Shown: in pieces, positions 1 to 9,687 of the stretch | Numbering within the stretch: position 1 is the first letter of the stretch | Layout of the letters: the number at the start of each line of letters is the position of its first letter | Source of the DNA: Frankiales bacterium | GTDB lineage: Bacteria > Actinomycetota > Actinomycetes > JAFAQI01 | Assembly (NCBI GenBank): GCA_025980325.1 | Contig: JAICXQ010000002.1 | Span: 37,742-101,741 of the forward strand | Length of the DNA: 64,000 nt | Reading direction: 5' to 3' | The notes under the pieces: model-generated | The model's input: the letters and a program-made list of their open reading frames with translations, nothing else | Database searches by the model: none | Told to the model about the DNA's origin: nothing | Program-made: the position numbers and the translations under genes

Positions 1-1
1 C

Positions 2-319
2 GACGACGACCTCGCCCGCTGGCTCCTTACGGCGCGCGGCGTCGTCTCGCTGTCGGCGCACGAGGCATTCGGTCTCGTCGCGGCCGAGGGCGTCGCGGCC
101 GGTGCCCGCGCGGTGCTGTCCGACATCCCCGCGCACCGCGAAGTCGCGACGATGCTCGACGCCGCGGCGACGGTGGTCGACGCCGGCGACCTCGACGCGG
201 TCCGCGCCGCCCTCGCCGACGCGTTGGCGGCACCGAACGAAGGAGCGCGCGCCGTACGCAGTTGGCGCGACGTCGCGGCCGACTACCTGGCCGTTTACGA
301 GCGGGCCGTCAGCCGCTGA
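2..319 (+). CDS. Glycosyltransferase family 4-like protein, C-terminal fragment (5' truncated by window edge)
   Basis: Open frame from base 2: DDDLARWLLTARGVVSLSAHEAFGLVAAEGVAAGARAVLSDIPAHREV, a GT4-type E-x-FG-L-xx-EG segment; stop at 319. Confidence 0.75.
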   Translation, partial: DDDLARWLLTARGVVSLSAHEAFGLVAAEGVAAGARAVLSDIPAHREVATMLDAAATVVDAGDLDAVRAALADALAAPNEGARAVRSWRDVAADYLAVYERAVSR

Positions 320-1820
320 TCGTCGTGTCGTCGTAGCAGGCGCGGCCGCTTTCGTACGCCGCCTTCAGGTGCACCTGCACGGTGCCGGCACCGACCGGCG
401 CGGCGCCGCTGACCGTGAGCTGCTGCCAGGTGTTCGACCCGGTGGCGACCGCCGACTCGACCTGACCCAGATACACGCCGGTGCTGCTGAACCACGCCAG
501 CGCGACTCGCTCCGAACCCGTCGGCAGCAGCCGGTCGACGTACGTCGTCACCGTGAAGCGCTCGCCGCCGGTGAGCACCGGCAGCTTCTGCATCACGGAA
601 GGGACCGCTGCCGAATGACCGCTCGTCGCGCTGAAGCACACCGACTGCACACCGGTGCGGACGAGGTCGCCGGCAACCTGGCCGAGCCCGTCGGCTGCGT
701 CGTACGGCGTCCAGTCGCCGAGCCGGGCGCCGCCGTTGTTGGTCTCGCGTTCGAACCCGCCGTCGAGGTCGTTGTCGACGACGCCGCCGAAGCTCTCCTT
801 GACCACCGCGGCGGCCGGCTTCCAGGTGCCGTCGACGCGGCGCAGGCCGAAGTGGTACTCCGTCGGGTCGGGGTTGTTCGGGATGCCGGTCGCGGTGAAG
901 TCGGTGTAGGTCCACGGCGCCGCGGGCGGGACGCCGAGCGCGACGGTCGTGCGTTCGATCAGCCGGTAGAAGCGGGCCTGCGCCTCTTCGCCGGCGGCGC
1001 CGTCGGGGGTGGACAGACCGGCCTCGCCGACGAGGACCGGACGGCTGCCGGCGACCGATTGCGCGGCGCGGATCACGTCGGCAGCGCCGGACGCGTCGCC
1101 GTAGTAGTGCACGTCGACGACGTCGATCGACGATGACGGCAGGTCGCCGAGCAACGTCGCGATCCCCGCAGTGCCGGTGCTGCCGGCGACGGTCAGCGTC
1201 CGCGGCACGCCGGCCAGCACGGTCGACAGGTACGGCATGAGTGCCTGCGCCCAGGCGATCGCGCTCGCGTTGCCGATCGGGATCTCGTTCTGCAACTCCA
1301 CCAACGCGATCGTCGGATTGCCCGACTGACCGGCGAGCAGGCTGCGCAGCCAAGCTTCGGAGCCGGCCACGTCGGCGTACGAACTCCACCAGTCGAACAG
1401 GGTGAGTTGCACGCCGAGCCGGGCCGATCGCGCGGTCGAGAGCAGGTCGCGGAAGTTCGCGAGCATCGTCGGGTCGACGGTCGGGTAACCGAGCGCACTC
1501 GGTTGCACGATCACGCGGACCGCGTTGGCGCCGAGCGAGGCGATCGCCTGGAAGTCGGCGGCTGAGCGCGCGTGCGAGTAGTGCGTCCACATCAAGGTCC
1601 AGCCCGCGTCGGCCGGGTAGTAGTTCATCAGCCGCAGGTGACTCACCGGGATTCGTGCGTTCGCGGTGCTACCGAAGGTCGTCGACGACGGCGCCTGCAA
1701 CCTCAGATGTGACGCGGGAGCGGCGAGCGCCGCCGCGGTGCCGACCCCGCTGCCGACGACGACCGCGGCGGCAAGAAACGCGCGCAGGAGTCGTCGCCGT
1801 GGCAGTGCGGTCGGGCCCAC
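309..1820 (-). CDS. Secreted GH5-like glycoside hydrolase with C-terminal carbohydrate-binding-like domain
   Basis: Signal-peptide-like N-terminus; candidate catalytic glutamates in VELQNEIP and PVLVGEAG. Confidence 0.75.
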   Translation of the reverse strand: MGPTALPRRRLLRAFLAAAVVVGSGVGTAAALAAPASHLRLQAPSSTTFGSTANARIPVSHLRLMNYYPADAGWTLMWTHYSHARSAADFQAIASLGANAVRVIVQPSALGYPTVDPTMLANFRDLLSTARSARLGVQLTLFDWWSSYADVAGSEAWLRSLLAGQSGNPTIALVELQNEIPIGNASAIAWAQALMPYLSTVLAGVPRTLTVAGSTGTAGIATLLGDLPSSSIDVVDVHYYGDASGAADVIRAAQSVAGSRPVLVGEAGLSTPDGAAGEEAQARFYRLIERTTVALGVPPAAPWTYTDFTATGIPNNPDPTEYHFGLRRVDGTWKPAAAVVKESFGGVVDNDLDGGFERETNNGGARLGDWTPYDAADGLGQVAGDLVRTGVQSVCFSATSGHSAAVPSVMQKLPVLTGGERFTVTTYVDRLLPTGSERVALAWFSSTGVYLGQVESAVATGSNTWQQLTVSGAAPVGAGTVQVHLKAAYESGRACYDDTTISG

Positions 1821-1952
1821 GGGTCGTAGCTTCGGCTCGAACTGGCCCAGACTGACGCGAATCCGAGCGAAATGGCCAAATGACCAGTCGTTCTGACTAA
1901 CCCGCCGTAGTCACCGATAGCCTCGGCGCGTGCGCGGCGGGGTCGACCTTCG

Positions 1953-2687
1953 ATGATCGGCCTCGTCCTCGCAGCCGGTGCCGGCCGCCGGCTCGCACCG
2001 CTGACCGACGACCTGCCGAAGGCACTCGTCCCGGTTCGCGGCGACGCGGTCGGGATCCTCGACGTCACCGTCGCCCACTTCGCCACCGTCGGGTTGACCC
2101 GGATCGCGATCGTCACCGGTCACGCCGCGCATCGAGTCGCGGTCCGCGTCGCCGGCTGGGAGCAACAGCACGGCGTGACGATCGAGTTGGTGCACAACGA
2201 CCACGCCCTGGACTGGAACAACGCGTATTCGCTGTGGTGCGCCCGCGAGCACTTCGCCGGTGGCGCGTTGTTGTGTAACGGCGACACGTTGCATCCGGTC
2301 GCGGTGCAACGGCAACTGCTCGACGTGCCGGGCGACACGGTGTGCCTCGCGATCGACCGGCACAAGACGCTGGGCGAGGAGGAGATGAAGGTCCGGCTCG
2401 ACGACCAGGGGCGCTTGCTGCGGATCAACAAGGGTCTCGATCCTGGCTCCGCCGACGGCGAGTACATCGGCGTCACGTTGATCCCGAGCGCCGCCGCAAA
2501 GGCGCTGACGGCTGCGCTCGAAACCACGTGGCGCCGCGACCCACAGCTCTATTACGAGGACGCGTACCAGGAGTTGGTGGACACCCGCGTCGACGTCACG
2601 TCGGTCGACATCGGGATCACCGAGTGGACCGAAGTCGACGACCATCGCGATCTGGCGCGAGCGCGGGAGATCGCATGCCGTTACTGA
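1953..2687 (+). CDS. NTP transferase (sugar/alcohol-phosphate nucleotidyl- or cytidylyltransferase)
   Basis: N-terminal MIGLVLAAGAGRRLAPLTDDLPKALVPV signature; NAYSLWCAREHF as in choline/phosphonate cytidylyltransferase-like proteins. Confidence 0.85.
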   Translation: MIGLVLAAGAGRRLAPLTDDLPKALVPVRGDAVGILDVTVAHFATVGLTRIAIVTGHAAHRVAVRVAGWEQQHGVTIELVHNDHALDWNNAYSLWCAREHFAGGALLCNGDTLHPVAVQRQLLDVPGDTVCLAIDRHKTLGEEEMKVRLDDQGRLLRINKGLDPGSADGEYIGVTLIPSAAAKALTAALETTWRRDPQLYYEDAYQELVDTRVDVTSVDIGITEWTEVDDHRDLARAREIACRY

Positions 2688-3736
2688 CGCGGATGGTCGG
2701 CGTACCGCTGCTGGTCGACATCCGGCCGGGCGCGGTGGCCGCGCTCGCGCCACTGCTCGCGGACCATCGCATCTCCTCGGGCGGCCGGGTCGCCGTCGTC
2801 GTCGGACCGGGTCAAGGCGAGGCGATCGCGACATCGCTCGGCGAAGCACTCCCCGACGCGTCGGTCATGCGGGTCGAAGGCGGAACGATCGACGCCGCGC
2901 AATCGCTCGCCGCGCAACTGCGGACCGACTTCTACGACGCCGTCGTCGGCATCGGCGGCGGCCGGCTGCTCGACACGGTGAAGTGGTCCGCGACGCTCAC
3001 CGGCCTGCCGATGGTCGCGGTCGCGACGAACCTCGCGCACGACGGCATCGCGTCTCCCGTCGCATCGCTCGCGCATGACGGGCGCAAGGGTTCGTACGGC
3101 GTGCAGATGCCGGTGGCGGTCGTCGTCGACCTCGACTACGTGCGGCAGTCGCCGGTGCGGATGCGCCGCAGCGGGATCGGCGACGCGGTCAGCAACCTGT
3201 CCGCGATCGCCGACTGGGAGCTGGCGAGTCGCGAACGCGGCGAGTCCGTGGACGGCATCGCGGTGACGCTCGCCCGTACCGCCGCGCTCGCGGTGCTTGC
3301 GCATCCGGGCACCGTCGACGACGACGAGTTTCTGGTCACACTCGCCGAAGGCTTGGTGCTGTCCGGTCTCGCGATGGCGGTCGCGGGCAACAGCCGGCCG
3401 TGCAGTGGCGGCGACCACGAGATCCTGCACGCGATCGATCACCTGTATCCGGGCACGGCGAATCACGGCGAGCTGGCCGGCGTCGGCGCGCTGTACTGCA
3501 CGTGGTTGCGCGATGCGGACGGCGACGCGGCGACGCGACTGCGCGACTGCCTCGCCCGGCACGAGTTGCCCCGCGCGCCGGCCGACCTCGACCTGTCGGT
3601 CGAGCAGTTCGCCGCGGCGGTCTCACATGCCCCGGCGACGCGCCCTGATCGCTACACGATCCTCGAACATCTCGACCTCGGCGAGCCCGACGTCCTCGAC
3701 CGCGTCGACGCCTTCGCACAGTGGGCGCGCGGCTGA
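2675..3736 (+). CDS. sn-glycerol-1-phosphate dehydrogenase family (iron-containing alcohol dehydrogenase superfamily)
   Basis: GIGGGRLLDTVKWSA, TNLAHDGIASPVASL and NSRPCSGGDHEILHAID motifs; ATG at 2675 overlaps the upstream gene by 13 nt. Confidence 0.8.
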   Translation: MPLLTRMVGVPLLVDIRPGAVAALAPLLADHRISSGGRVAVVVGPGQGEAIATSLGEALPDASVMRVEGGTIDAAQSLAAQLRTDFYDAVVGIGGGRLLDTVKWSATLTGLPMVAVATNLAHDGIASPVASLAHDGRKGSYGVQMPVAVVVDLDYVRQSPVRMRRSGIGDAVSNLSAIADWELASRERGESVDGIAVTLARTAALAVLAHPGTVDDDEFLVTLAEGLVLSGLAMAVAGNSRPCSGGDHEILHAIDHLYPGTANHGELAGVGALYCTWLRDADGDAATRLRDCLARHELPRAPADLDLSVEQFAAAVSHAPATRPDRYTILEHLDLGEPDVLDRVDAFAQWARG

Positions 3737-3917
3737 TCGCCCGCCGTCTCGCCCCAACCGTCCCGAATTCGACCGGAACGAAACGGGTCCGAGTAGTCCG
3801 CGCACTCCGGATAACTCAGCGCTAAGTAGGGATTTTGGGCCATAGACCTCGCGGGCCACATGGAGCAGCGTGAAGGCCGCAGATCGCAATGCCCATTGCG
3901 TCAGGGAGGGCGGCGTC

Positions 3918-4748
3918 ATGGACGCACCCAGCAAGGTCAGACGAGGACATCGAGCCGCGGTCATGTTGCTCGGCACGGGGGTGGCGTCGTTCGTATTCGC
4001 CGGCATCGTGGCGGCCGCGCCGGCAAGCGCTACGAAAGGCGGTGGCGGCAACGGCGGCGGCTCGTCCGCTGCTCCACCGGGCAACAACGCAACGATCAAA
4101 ATCAACAACGTCCCGGTCGACAACGTCGACAACCAGCCGCACATCACCTGCCCGTTCCGGCTCTCGCTCTACAACTTCGACTCCGGAGCCGGCGTGAGCA
4201 ACTCCGCGACGGTCACCTTCGTCGCGCAACCGCCGAGCGGACAGAACCTCGTGCTGCCGCCGTCGATCGGCGACTCGACGTTCACGTTCCCGGGCCCGAA
4301 CGCCTTCCAGGACTACTCGTTCGACGCGCTCGCGCTGCAAGCCGCGCTGTTCAAGCAGCCGCAGCAGGGTTACCACGTCAAGGTCACGGTGAAGGTGACG
4401 TCGACCGGCGTGACGCACGGCAAGGGCAAGGGCAACGGCAACACCACCAAGGTGACCACGAAGCACAAGGTCTTCTGGTTGACCTGCGATCCCGGCGCGG
4501 TAGTCACGCCGACGCCGACGCCGACGCCAACCCCGACGATCTCACCGACGATCACCGTGCTCGGCGAGAAGCACACCCGCAAGCCGCCGACGACTCACGT
4601 CTTGGGCCTCAAGGTCACCCGGTTGCCGTTCACCGGCATCTCCAGCCGCGCGCTGGCGGTGTACGGGCTGGCGACGGTGGGCTTCGTCTTCAGCGGAACC
4701 GGTCTGCTGATGTTTGCGAGACGACCGAGAGCCCAGTTCCTACGATAG
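3918..4748 (+). CDS. Sortase-substrate-like surface protein (LPFTG sorting signal)
   Basis: Signal peptide, TPTPTPTPT linker, C-terminal LPFTG + hydrophobic stretch + RRPR tail; start chosen at 3918 because of upstream GGGAGGG. Confidence 0.75.
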   Translation: MDAPSKVRRGHRAAVMLLGTGVASFVFAGIVAAAPASATKGGGGNGGGSSAAPPGNNATIKINNVPVDNVDNQPHITCPFRLSLYNFDSGAGVSNSATVTFVAQPPSGQNLVLPPSIGDSTFTFPGPNAFQDYSFDALALQAALFKQPQQGYHVKVTVKVTSTGVTHGKGKGNGNTTKVTTKHKVFWLTCDPGAVVTPTPTPTPTPTISPTITVLGEKHTRKPPTTHVLGLKVTRLPFTGISSRALAVYGLATVGFVFSGTGLLMFARRPRAQFLR

Positions 4749-4754
4749 GGAAAC

Positions 4755-5543
4755 ATGCGTGACCCGATCGCGACGCCAAGGCACCGACGCCTGGCGTCGC
4801 GGTCGTGTCTGCTCCTTGTGTTGCTGACCGCTGCCGCCGGCTGTGCAGCGCACGCCGCGTCGCTGCCCCGCGAGCCCGCGGCGACAGCGCACCCGACCCC
4901 TACTCCGACGCCGACGCCGACGCCGAGCGGTTGGCAACTGTCGCCCGGCGAGAGCCTGATCGCCGTCGCCAAGCACGCGGCGATCGACGTACGGACCCGG
5001 CCCGGCGGCCCGGTGCGATGGCACCTGCGCAATCCCAACGCAAGCGGTGCGCCAGTGATCTTTCTCGTCCTGGCGCAACGCGGCGACGGCTGGAACGTCG
5101 GAGTCCCGGCCCGGCCGAACGGCGCGGTCGGGTGGCTGCGCGACAGCGACGTCGACCTCCAGATCGATCCGTACGAGCTGCGCGCGTCACTCGGCCGGCA
5201 CACGCTGTCGGTGTACAAGGAGGGCCGGCGCATTGACGTGTTCCGGATCGGCGTCGGCCGCCCGAGCGCGCCCACGCCGACCGGGACGTTCTACCTGACC
5301 GAGCTGCTCGAGGCGGCGAACCCGAACACGCCGTACGGCCCGTTCGCCTACGGGACGTCGGCGTTCTCGGACGTCTTCAGCGAGTTCGAGGGCGGACCGG
5401 GACAGATCGGCGTGCACGGCACCAACGATCCGTCGAGCATCGGCCGCAACGTCTCGCACGGCTGCATCCGGTTGGGAACGAAAGACATCCGCGCGCTGGC
5501 GCACATGGTTCCGGCCGGCACGCCGCTGACCATCTCGCCGTAA
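4755..5543 (+). CDS. L,D-transpeptidase (YkuD domain), probable lipoprotein or secreted
   Basis: IGVHGTNDPSSIGRNVSHGCIRLGTKDI (HGT...SHGCIRL catalytic motif); N-terminal hydrophobic segment ending AAAGC. Confidence 0.9.
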   Translation: MRDPIATPRHRRLASRSCLLLVLLTAAAGCAAHAASLPREPAATAHPTPTPTPTPTPSGWQLSPGESLIAVAKHAAIDVRTRPGGPVRWHLRNPNASGAPVIFLVLAQRGDGWNVGVPARPNGAVGWLRDSDVDLQIDPYELRASLGRHTLSVYKEGRRIDVFRIGVGRPSAPTPTGTFYLTELLEAANPNTPYGPFAYGTSAFSDVFSEFEGGPGQIGVHGTNDPSSIGRNVSHGCIRLGTKDIRALAHMVPAGTPLTISP

Positions 5544-5556
5544 CCTGCACCCGGCC

Positions 5557-5608
5557 ACTTGTCAGCACGTCGGGTCGCTATCGAGCCGCGCACCTGCTGC
5601 TGACAAGT
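5557..5608. repeat. Inverted repeat ACTTGTCAGCA / TGCTGACAAGT between convergent genes
   Basis: Perfect 11-bp arms at 5557-5567 and 5598-5608. Confidence 0.6.
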
Positions 5609-5617
5609 CCGGACGTT

Positions 5618-5824
5618 CTAGCTCTCCTCGCCCGCAGATCGCCCGTAGTGTCGCAACACGTCGTCGTCGAAGTCCGCCCGCGAGATCGGGCGGATCCTGT
5701 TCAGCAACTCGAACGCGTCGTCGAAGCGTTGCTGTGATTCGGGCAGGTCGTCCTTCTCGAAACCGACGACCTGATCCTGGCGCTCGACCGGTCCGGAGTC
5801 GGTCACGATCTCCTTGAACTCCAC
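5618..5824 (-). CDS. Small acidic hypothetical protein
   Basis: 68-aa ORF of non-arginine-rich composition, upstream of a downstream-facing IR. Confidence 0.55.
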   Translation of the reverse strand: MEFKEIVTDSGPVERQDQVVGFEKDDLPESQQRFDDAFELLNRIRPISRADFDDDVLRHYGRSAGEES

Positions 5825-5842
5825 GATCTACTCACCTTCTCC

Positions 5843-6565
5843 TTAGAGGTCGAGCGTCTTCGCGATGAGGTTTGCGAACCTCGGCAGATGTCCGATCGCG
5901 TCTGCCAATCGGTCGGCGGTCGGCGTCTCACGTAGGCCGTCGACATTGAGCACGAGCTTCGCGGCCGTGCCGTCCGAGGCGAACACCGGCGCGGAGAGGA
6001 TCCATCGCAGTTCCGGGTTCACCTTCTCCAGTTCGGCATTGTCACCGATGTCGTTGCGGCCCCAACCGTCCTTCCAGATCGCGCGGTTGAGATTGCGGCT
6101 CGCGAACGCCGTCCCCGCGCTGCCGGAGCCGATGTCCATCCGAATGGTCCGTTCGCTCTCGTCGTTCATCTGGAACCACAGGTCCGCCACCATGCCGATG
6201 CGATTCGTGCCGGGCACCTGCGCGAACAGGTTGGCCCGGACGAGGCCGGCCGGCACGTCGACGATGTTGGCGACTTCGTTGGCGACCCCCGGTAGCGCGG
6301 CGTCGAACACCAATCGCTGACCGTCGTCGAGCGAGGCGGCAAGTTTCGCCGGATCGAGACGCACCTTTCGCCGCCGCCGCGTCCCGTCGTTGCGCACGGA
6401 GTACCACAGCATGGCCCCGAAGACGAGGAGGATCGCGCCGACCGCGATAAGGCCGAGACCGACGTGGTTGTTCGTGCTCTTGGTCGCGATCCCGGCGATG
6501 GCGCTAACCACACCGCCCGCGAGGCCGAAGATGCCGGCGTTCTTCTTTCCCGACTTACTCGGCAT
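5843..6565 (-). CDS. Membrane protein with cytoplasmic domain, unknown function
   Basis: Two N-terminal hydrophobic segments followed by a soluble domain. Confidence 0.65.
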   Translation of the reverse strand: MPSKSGKKNAGIFGLAGGVVSAIAGIATKSTNNHVGLGLIAVGAILLVFGAMLWYSVRNDGTRRRRKVRLDPAKLAASLDDGQRLVFDAALPGVANEVANIVDVPAGLVRANLFAQVPGTNRIGMVADLWFQMNDESERTIRMDIGSGSAGTAFASRNLNRAIWKDGWGRNDIGDNAELEKVNPELRWILSAPVFASDGTAAKLVLNVDGLRETPTADRLADAIGHLPRFANLIAKTLDL

Positions 6566-6983
6566 CGTCTCCGGCCCCCTTGGGAAAGACGAACGCGTCC
6601 GGGAGCAGGTCGCGAGCCGATCGCTCCTCGACCCCGGCGGGTGATCGGAACACGACGACCATGTCCGGGTTGAACTCGAGCATCACTTGCCGGCAGGCGC
6701 CGCACGGCGAGATGGGAACTCCGCTTTCCAGCGCCACCGCCAGCACCACCGGTCGTACGTCCTTGCCGAACTCGGCGACGGCGCGGAAGATCGCATTCCG
6801 CTCGGCGCACATCGTCAGCCCGTACGAGCTGTTCTCGACGTTGCAGCCGGTCACCAGCCGATCGTCCGCGGTGACGAGGGCCGCACCCACGTGGTAGTTC
6901 GAGTACGGCGCGTACGCATGCCCGGCCGCCTTCGTCGCGTCGTCGAGCAGCTGCTGAGCCCGGGCGTTGGGTGAAGCCATCAC
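6555..6983 (-). CDS. cdd: Cytidine deaminase
   Basis: CNVENSSYGLTMCAERNAIFRAV and SPCGACRQVMLEF zinc/deaminase motifs. Confidence 0.93.
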   Translation of the reverse strand: MMASPNARAQQLLDDATKAAGHAYAPYSNYHVGAALVTADDRLVTGCNVENSSYGLTMCAERNAIFRAVAEFGKDVRPVVLAVALESGVPISPCGACRQVMLEFNPDMVVVFRSPAGVEERSARDLLPDAFVFPKGAGDDAE

Positions 6984-7021
6984 GACCCTCCAGGATGCGC
7001 GATCGCGAGTCTAGCGACGGG

Positions 7022-7645
7022 CTACGGCACGGACGGCGATGTCGCGCGCGAGCGCAACTCGACGATCCCGAGGATCGCCGCGCCGACGGCGATGACTGCC
7101 GCCGCCACCGAGTCGGCCGCGTCGAGGCCGGCATCTGTCAGTCCAAGTCCGGCGAGTGCGAGCAGCGCCGTCGTCGCGCCGACGACGGTGATGTGCGCGT
7201 CGACTCGTAATGCATGGCTCGGTACCCGCGGCGCCACGTGGTACTTGCGGGCCGCGATGAGTGGAAGCGCCAGCACCGACACCGCCGCGATCGCGAGGCT
7301 CGCCGGCGTCGGCGCGGCGGCCGCACCGGTGGCGAACCGGATCGCAGCGGCCACCGCCAAGCCGAGCGCCAACACGATCAGCGCCAGCGCGGCGACGAGA
7401 TGGGCCACGCGTTCGGCGGCCGGGTGCTCGTCGTGACGGCGGAACCGCCAGACCAGGACGACGGACGACGTCAAGTCGATCAGGACGCTGACGCCGGAGC
7501 CGGTAAGCGACAGGGATCGGGCCAGGACTCCCGCCACGATCGACGCGGAGCCGGCGGCCGCGCTCCACCCGATCGACGTCCACGTGATCCGCAGCGCGGC
7601 GCGAACCGGCCCGGTTCGTTCGCTCCGCGAGTCCCGCAAGGCCAA
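7022..7645 (-). CDS. Multi-TM protein resembling cation diffusion facilitator transmembrane domain
   Basis: Multiple TM segments; SGSGVSVLIDLTSSVVLVWRFRRH and HALRVDAHITVVGATTALLALAGL resemble CDF core. Confidence 0.55.
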   Translation of the reverse strand: MALRDSRSERTGPVRAALRITWTSIGWSAAAGSASIVAGVLARSLSLTGSGVSVLIDLTSSVVLVWRFRRHDEHPAAERVAHLVAALALIVLALGLAVAAAIRFATGAAAAPTPASLAIAAVSVLALPLIAARKYHVAPRVPSHALRVDAHITVVGATTALLALAGLGLTDAGLDAADSVAAAVIAVGAAILGIVELRSRATSPSVP

Positions 7646-7833
7646 CCCCGTCTCTCGGCGCGCACCCGCGGCATCCTCGTTCCCGCACCCGACCCACCAG
7701 CGACATGAATCATGCTCCAGGACGCGGCGGTCCGTGCCGGGGCATCGCCGTCGACGCCGCCGTTACCGCTCTGGCCGTTCGGCAGACATGAGTGGGCCGG
7801 TTGCGAAACACTCGTTGCCGGAAGGCATCGGTG

Positions 7834-9687
7834 ATGCGGCGACAGTCGATGGCGCGATTCGTGACGACCGGGCTCACGGTCGCGGGTACGGTCGCGCTCT
7901 TCGCCGCGCCCGCGGCCGCCGCCGACCTGCCGCCGAGCGCGCTCGCCGGCACCTGGCAACTCGACGTGACCGTCGTGTCCTTCGTGCCGAGCACGTCGCT
8001 GACGCCGCCGGACACGCCCGGCGGGACCAGCATCAACCCGCTCATGCCCGCGGTCGGCAGTCGCGGCACGATCTCGGTGACGTTCGCGCCGCGGTGCGCC
8101 GGCAGCGCCTGCACCCTCGACATGACGGCCGCGGCGGCGTCCCGCGGATCGTTCAACCAGACCGGCTACAGCCCGGTCGGGTTCGACCTTCCCGGCCCGG
8201 GTGAGGGGCCGAAGATCGGGCCCGGCGACGCGTTGCTGTTCCCGGGCTTCAGTGGCTTCGGCGGTCCGTGTCACGGCTTCACCCAGCCGTTCGAGTACTC
8301 GATCACCGCGTCGGTCGGCACCACGATCTCGGCCGGCCGCGCCGAGCACGTCGCGACGATGCGCGGCAGCGAGTTCCTCATCGTCCGCGGAGCGGACTGC
8401 AGGACGACACAGCATGCGCGGGTCGACTTCACCGGTACCAACGTCACGTTCGCCGCGCCCGCACTGCCGGCAACGACACCCGCCGCCACACCTTCCGCGG
8501 CAACGCAGCACCATCCGGCCGCGAAGGGTCACAGCCTCGCCGCGCAACTCAACCGGCGGTCGGCGCTGGCCGCCGCGCTCGCGACGCCGGCGCGCGTGTT
8601 CGGCTCGCCGGTGCGTGACCTCGTCAACGTCGCGATCGCCCTCGCCGCGATGCTGTTCATCACGTTCCCGGCGAACCTGTTCAACAAGACGTTCCAAGAA
8701 AACTACGACGACATCGTCGCGTTCTGGCACCGCGTTCTCGGCCCGGTCGGCGGCGCGCTCGACAAGTGGAAGCAGGCGCCGAGCGAAGTACGCCGGCGGC
8801 TCGGTTACGCCACGACCGTCGTCGTCGGAGCGGCGCTCGGGATGGAGCTCAACCCGGCGACCGGACTCGATCTCGCCTCGTTGACGAACTTCCTCGCGAC
8901 GATGGCGACGATCGTGCTCTCGACGTTGCTCGGCTTCGCCGTCGCGGTGTGGTTCCGGCGCCGGCGCGGCGTCGCCACCGAGGCGCAGGTGCACGGGCTG
9001 CCCGGCGGCCTACTCGTCGCCGCGGCGTGTGTCGCACTCTCGCGCGGCGCGCACTTCCGTCCGGGCTACCTGTACGGCGTCGTCGCGGCGGTCAGTTTCG
9101 CGGCCGCCCTGGGCAAGCGCGAGAACGGACAGCTCGTCGCGCTGTCGCACGCCGTGTCGTTCGCGGTCGCGATCGTCGCGTGGCTGCTCTGGATCCCGGT
9201 GAACGACGCGGCCGCGCACCACGGTTCCTCGCTCGCGCTGGTCGGTCTCGACGACGTGCTCGGCGCATTGTTCGTGGGCGTGCTCGTCGGCGGGACGATC
9301 CAGCTGATCCCGTTGTCCTTCATGCCGGGGCGAGCGCTCGCGTCGTGGCATCGCGGGGTGTGGACCGCGTTGTTCGGCGTGACGCTGTTCACGCTGCTGG
9401 CCGCGATGCTCAACCCCGCCGGGAGCAGCGTCCACCCCGGCCAGGCGTCGGTTGCCACGGCGGCGATCCTGCTGGCCGGCTTCGGCGGCGGCTCGGTGGC
9501 ATTCGCCGCGTACTGGGCCCGCAAGCCGGCAAAGGTCGTCGTCCTGCCGAGCGCCGACGACGCCGAGGTCGGGGCCGAGGTCGCGGTCGGCGTACCGGAT
9601 CAGCGCGAGCCGGTGAAGGCCGCGCCGGCTACCGCTCGACGCCGAGCACGATCTGGCTCGGGTACTGCGCCGACGAGTAAACCGTAA
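7834..9687 (+). CDS. Large exported/membrane protein, unknown function
   Basis: Signal peptide (ALFAAPAAAA), about 200-aa exported domain, then several hydrophobic segments. Confidence 0.7.
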   Translation: MRRQSMARFVTTGLTVAGTVALFAAPAAAADLPPSALAGTWQLDVTVVSFVPSTSLTPPDTPGGTSINPLMPAVGSRGTISVTFAPRCAGSACTLDMTAAAASRGSFNQTGYSPVGFDLPGPGEGPKIGPGDALLFPGFSGFGGPCHGFTQPFEYSITASVGTTISAGRAEHVATMRGSEFLIVRGADCRTTQHARVDFTGTNVTFAAPALPATTPAATPSAATQHHPAAKGHSLAAQLNRRSALAAALATPARVFGSPVRDLVNVAIALAAMLFITFPANLFNKTFQENYDDIVAFWHRVLGPVGGALDKWKQAPSEVRRRLGYATTVVVGAALGMELNPATGLDLASLTNFLATMATIVLSTLLGFAVAVWFRRRRGVATEAQVHGLPGGLLVAAACVALSRGAHFRPGYLYGVVAAVSFAAALGKRENGQLVALSHAVSFAVAIVAWLLWIPVNDAAAHHGSSLALVGLDDVLGALFVGVLVGGTIQLIPLSFMPGRALASWHRGVWTALFGVTLFTLLAAMLNPAGSSVHPGQASVATAAILLAGFGGGSVAFAAYWARKPAKVVVLPSADDAEVGAEVAVGVPDQREPVKAAPATARRRARSGSGTAPTSKP

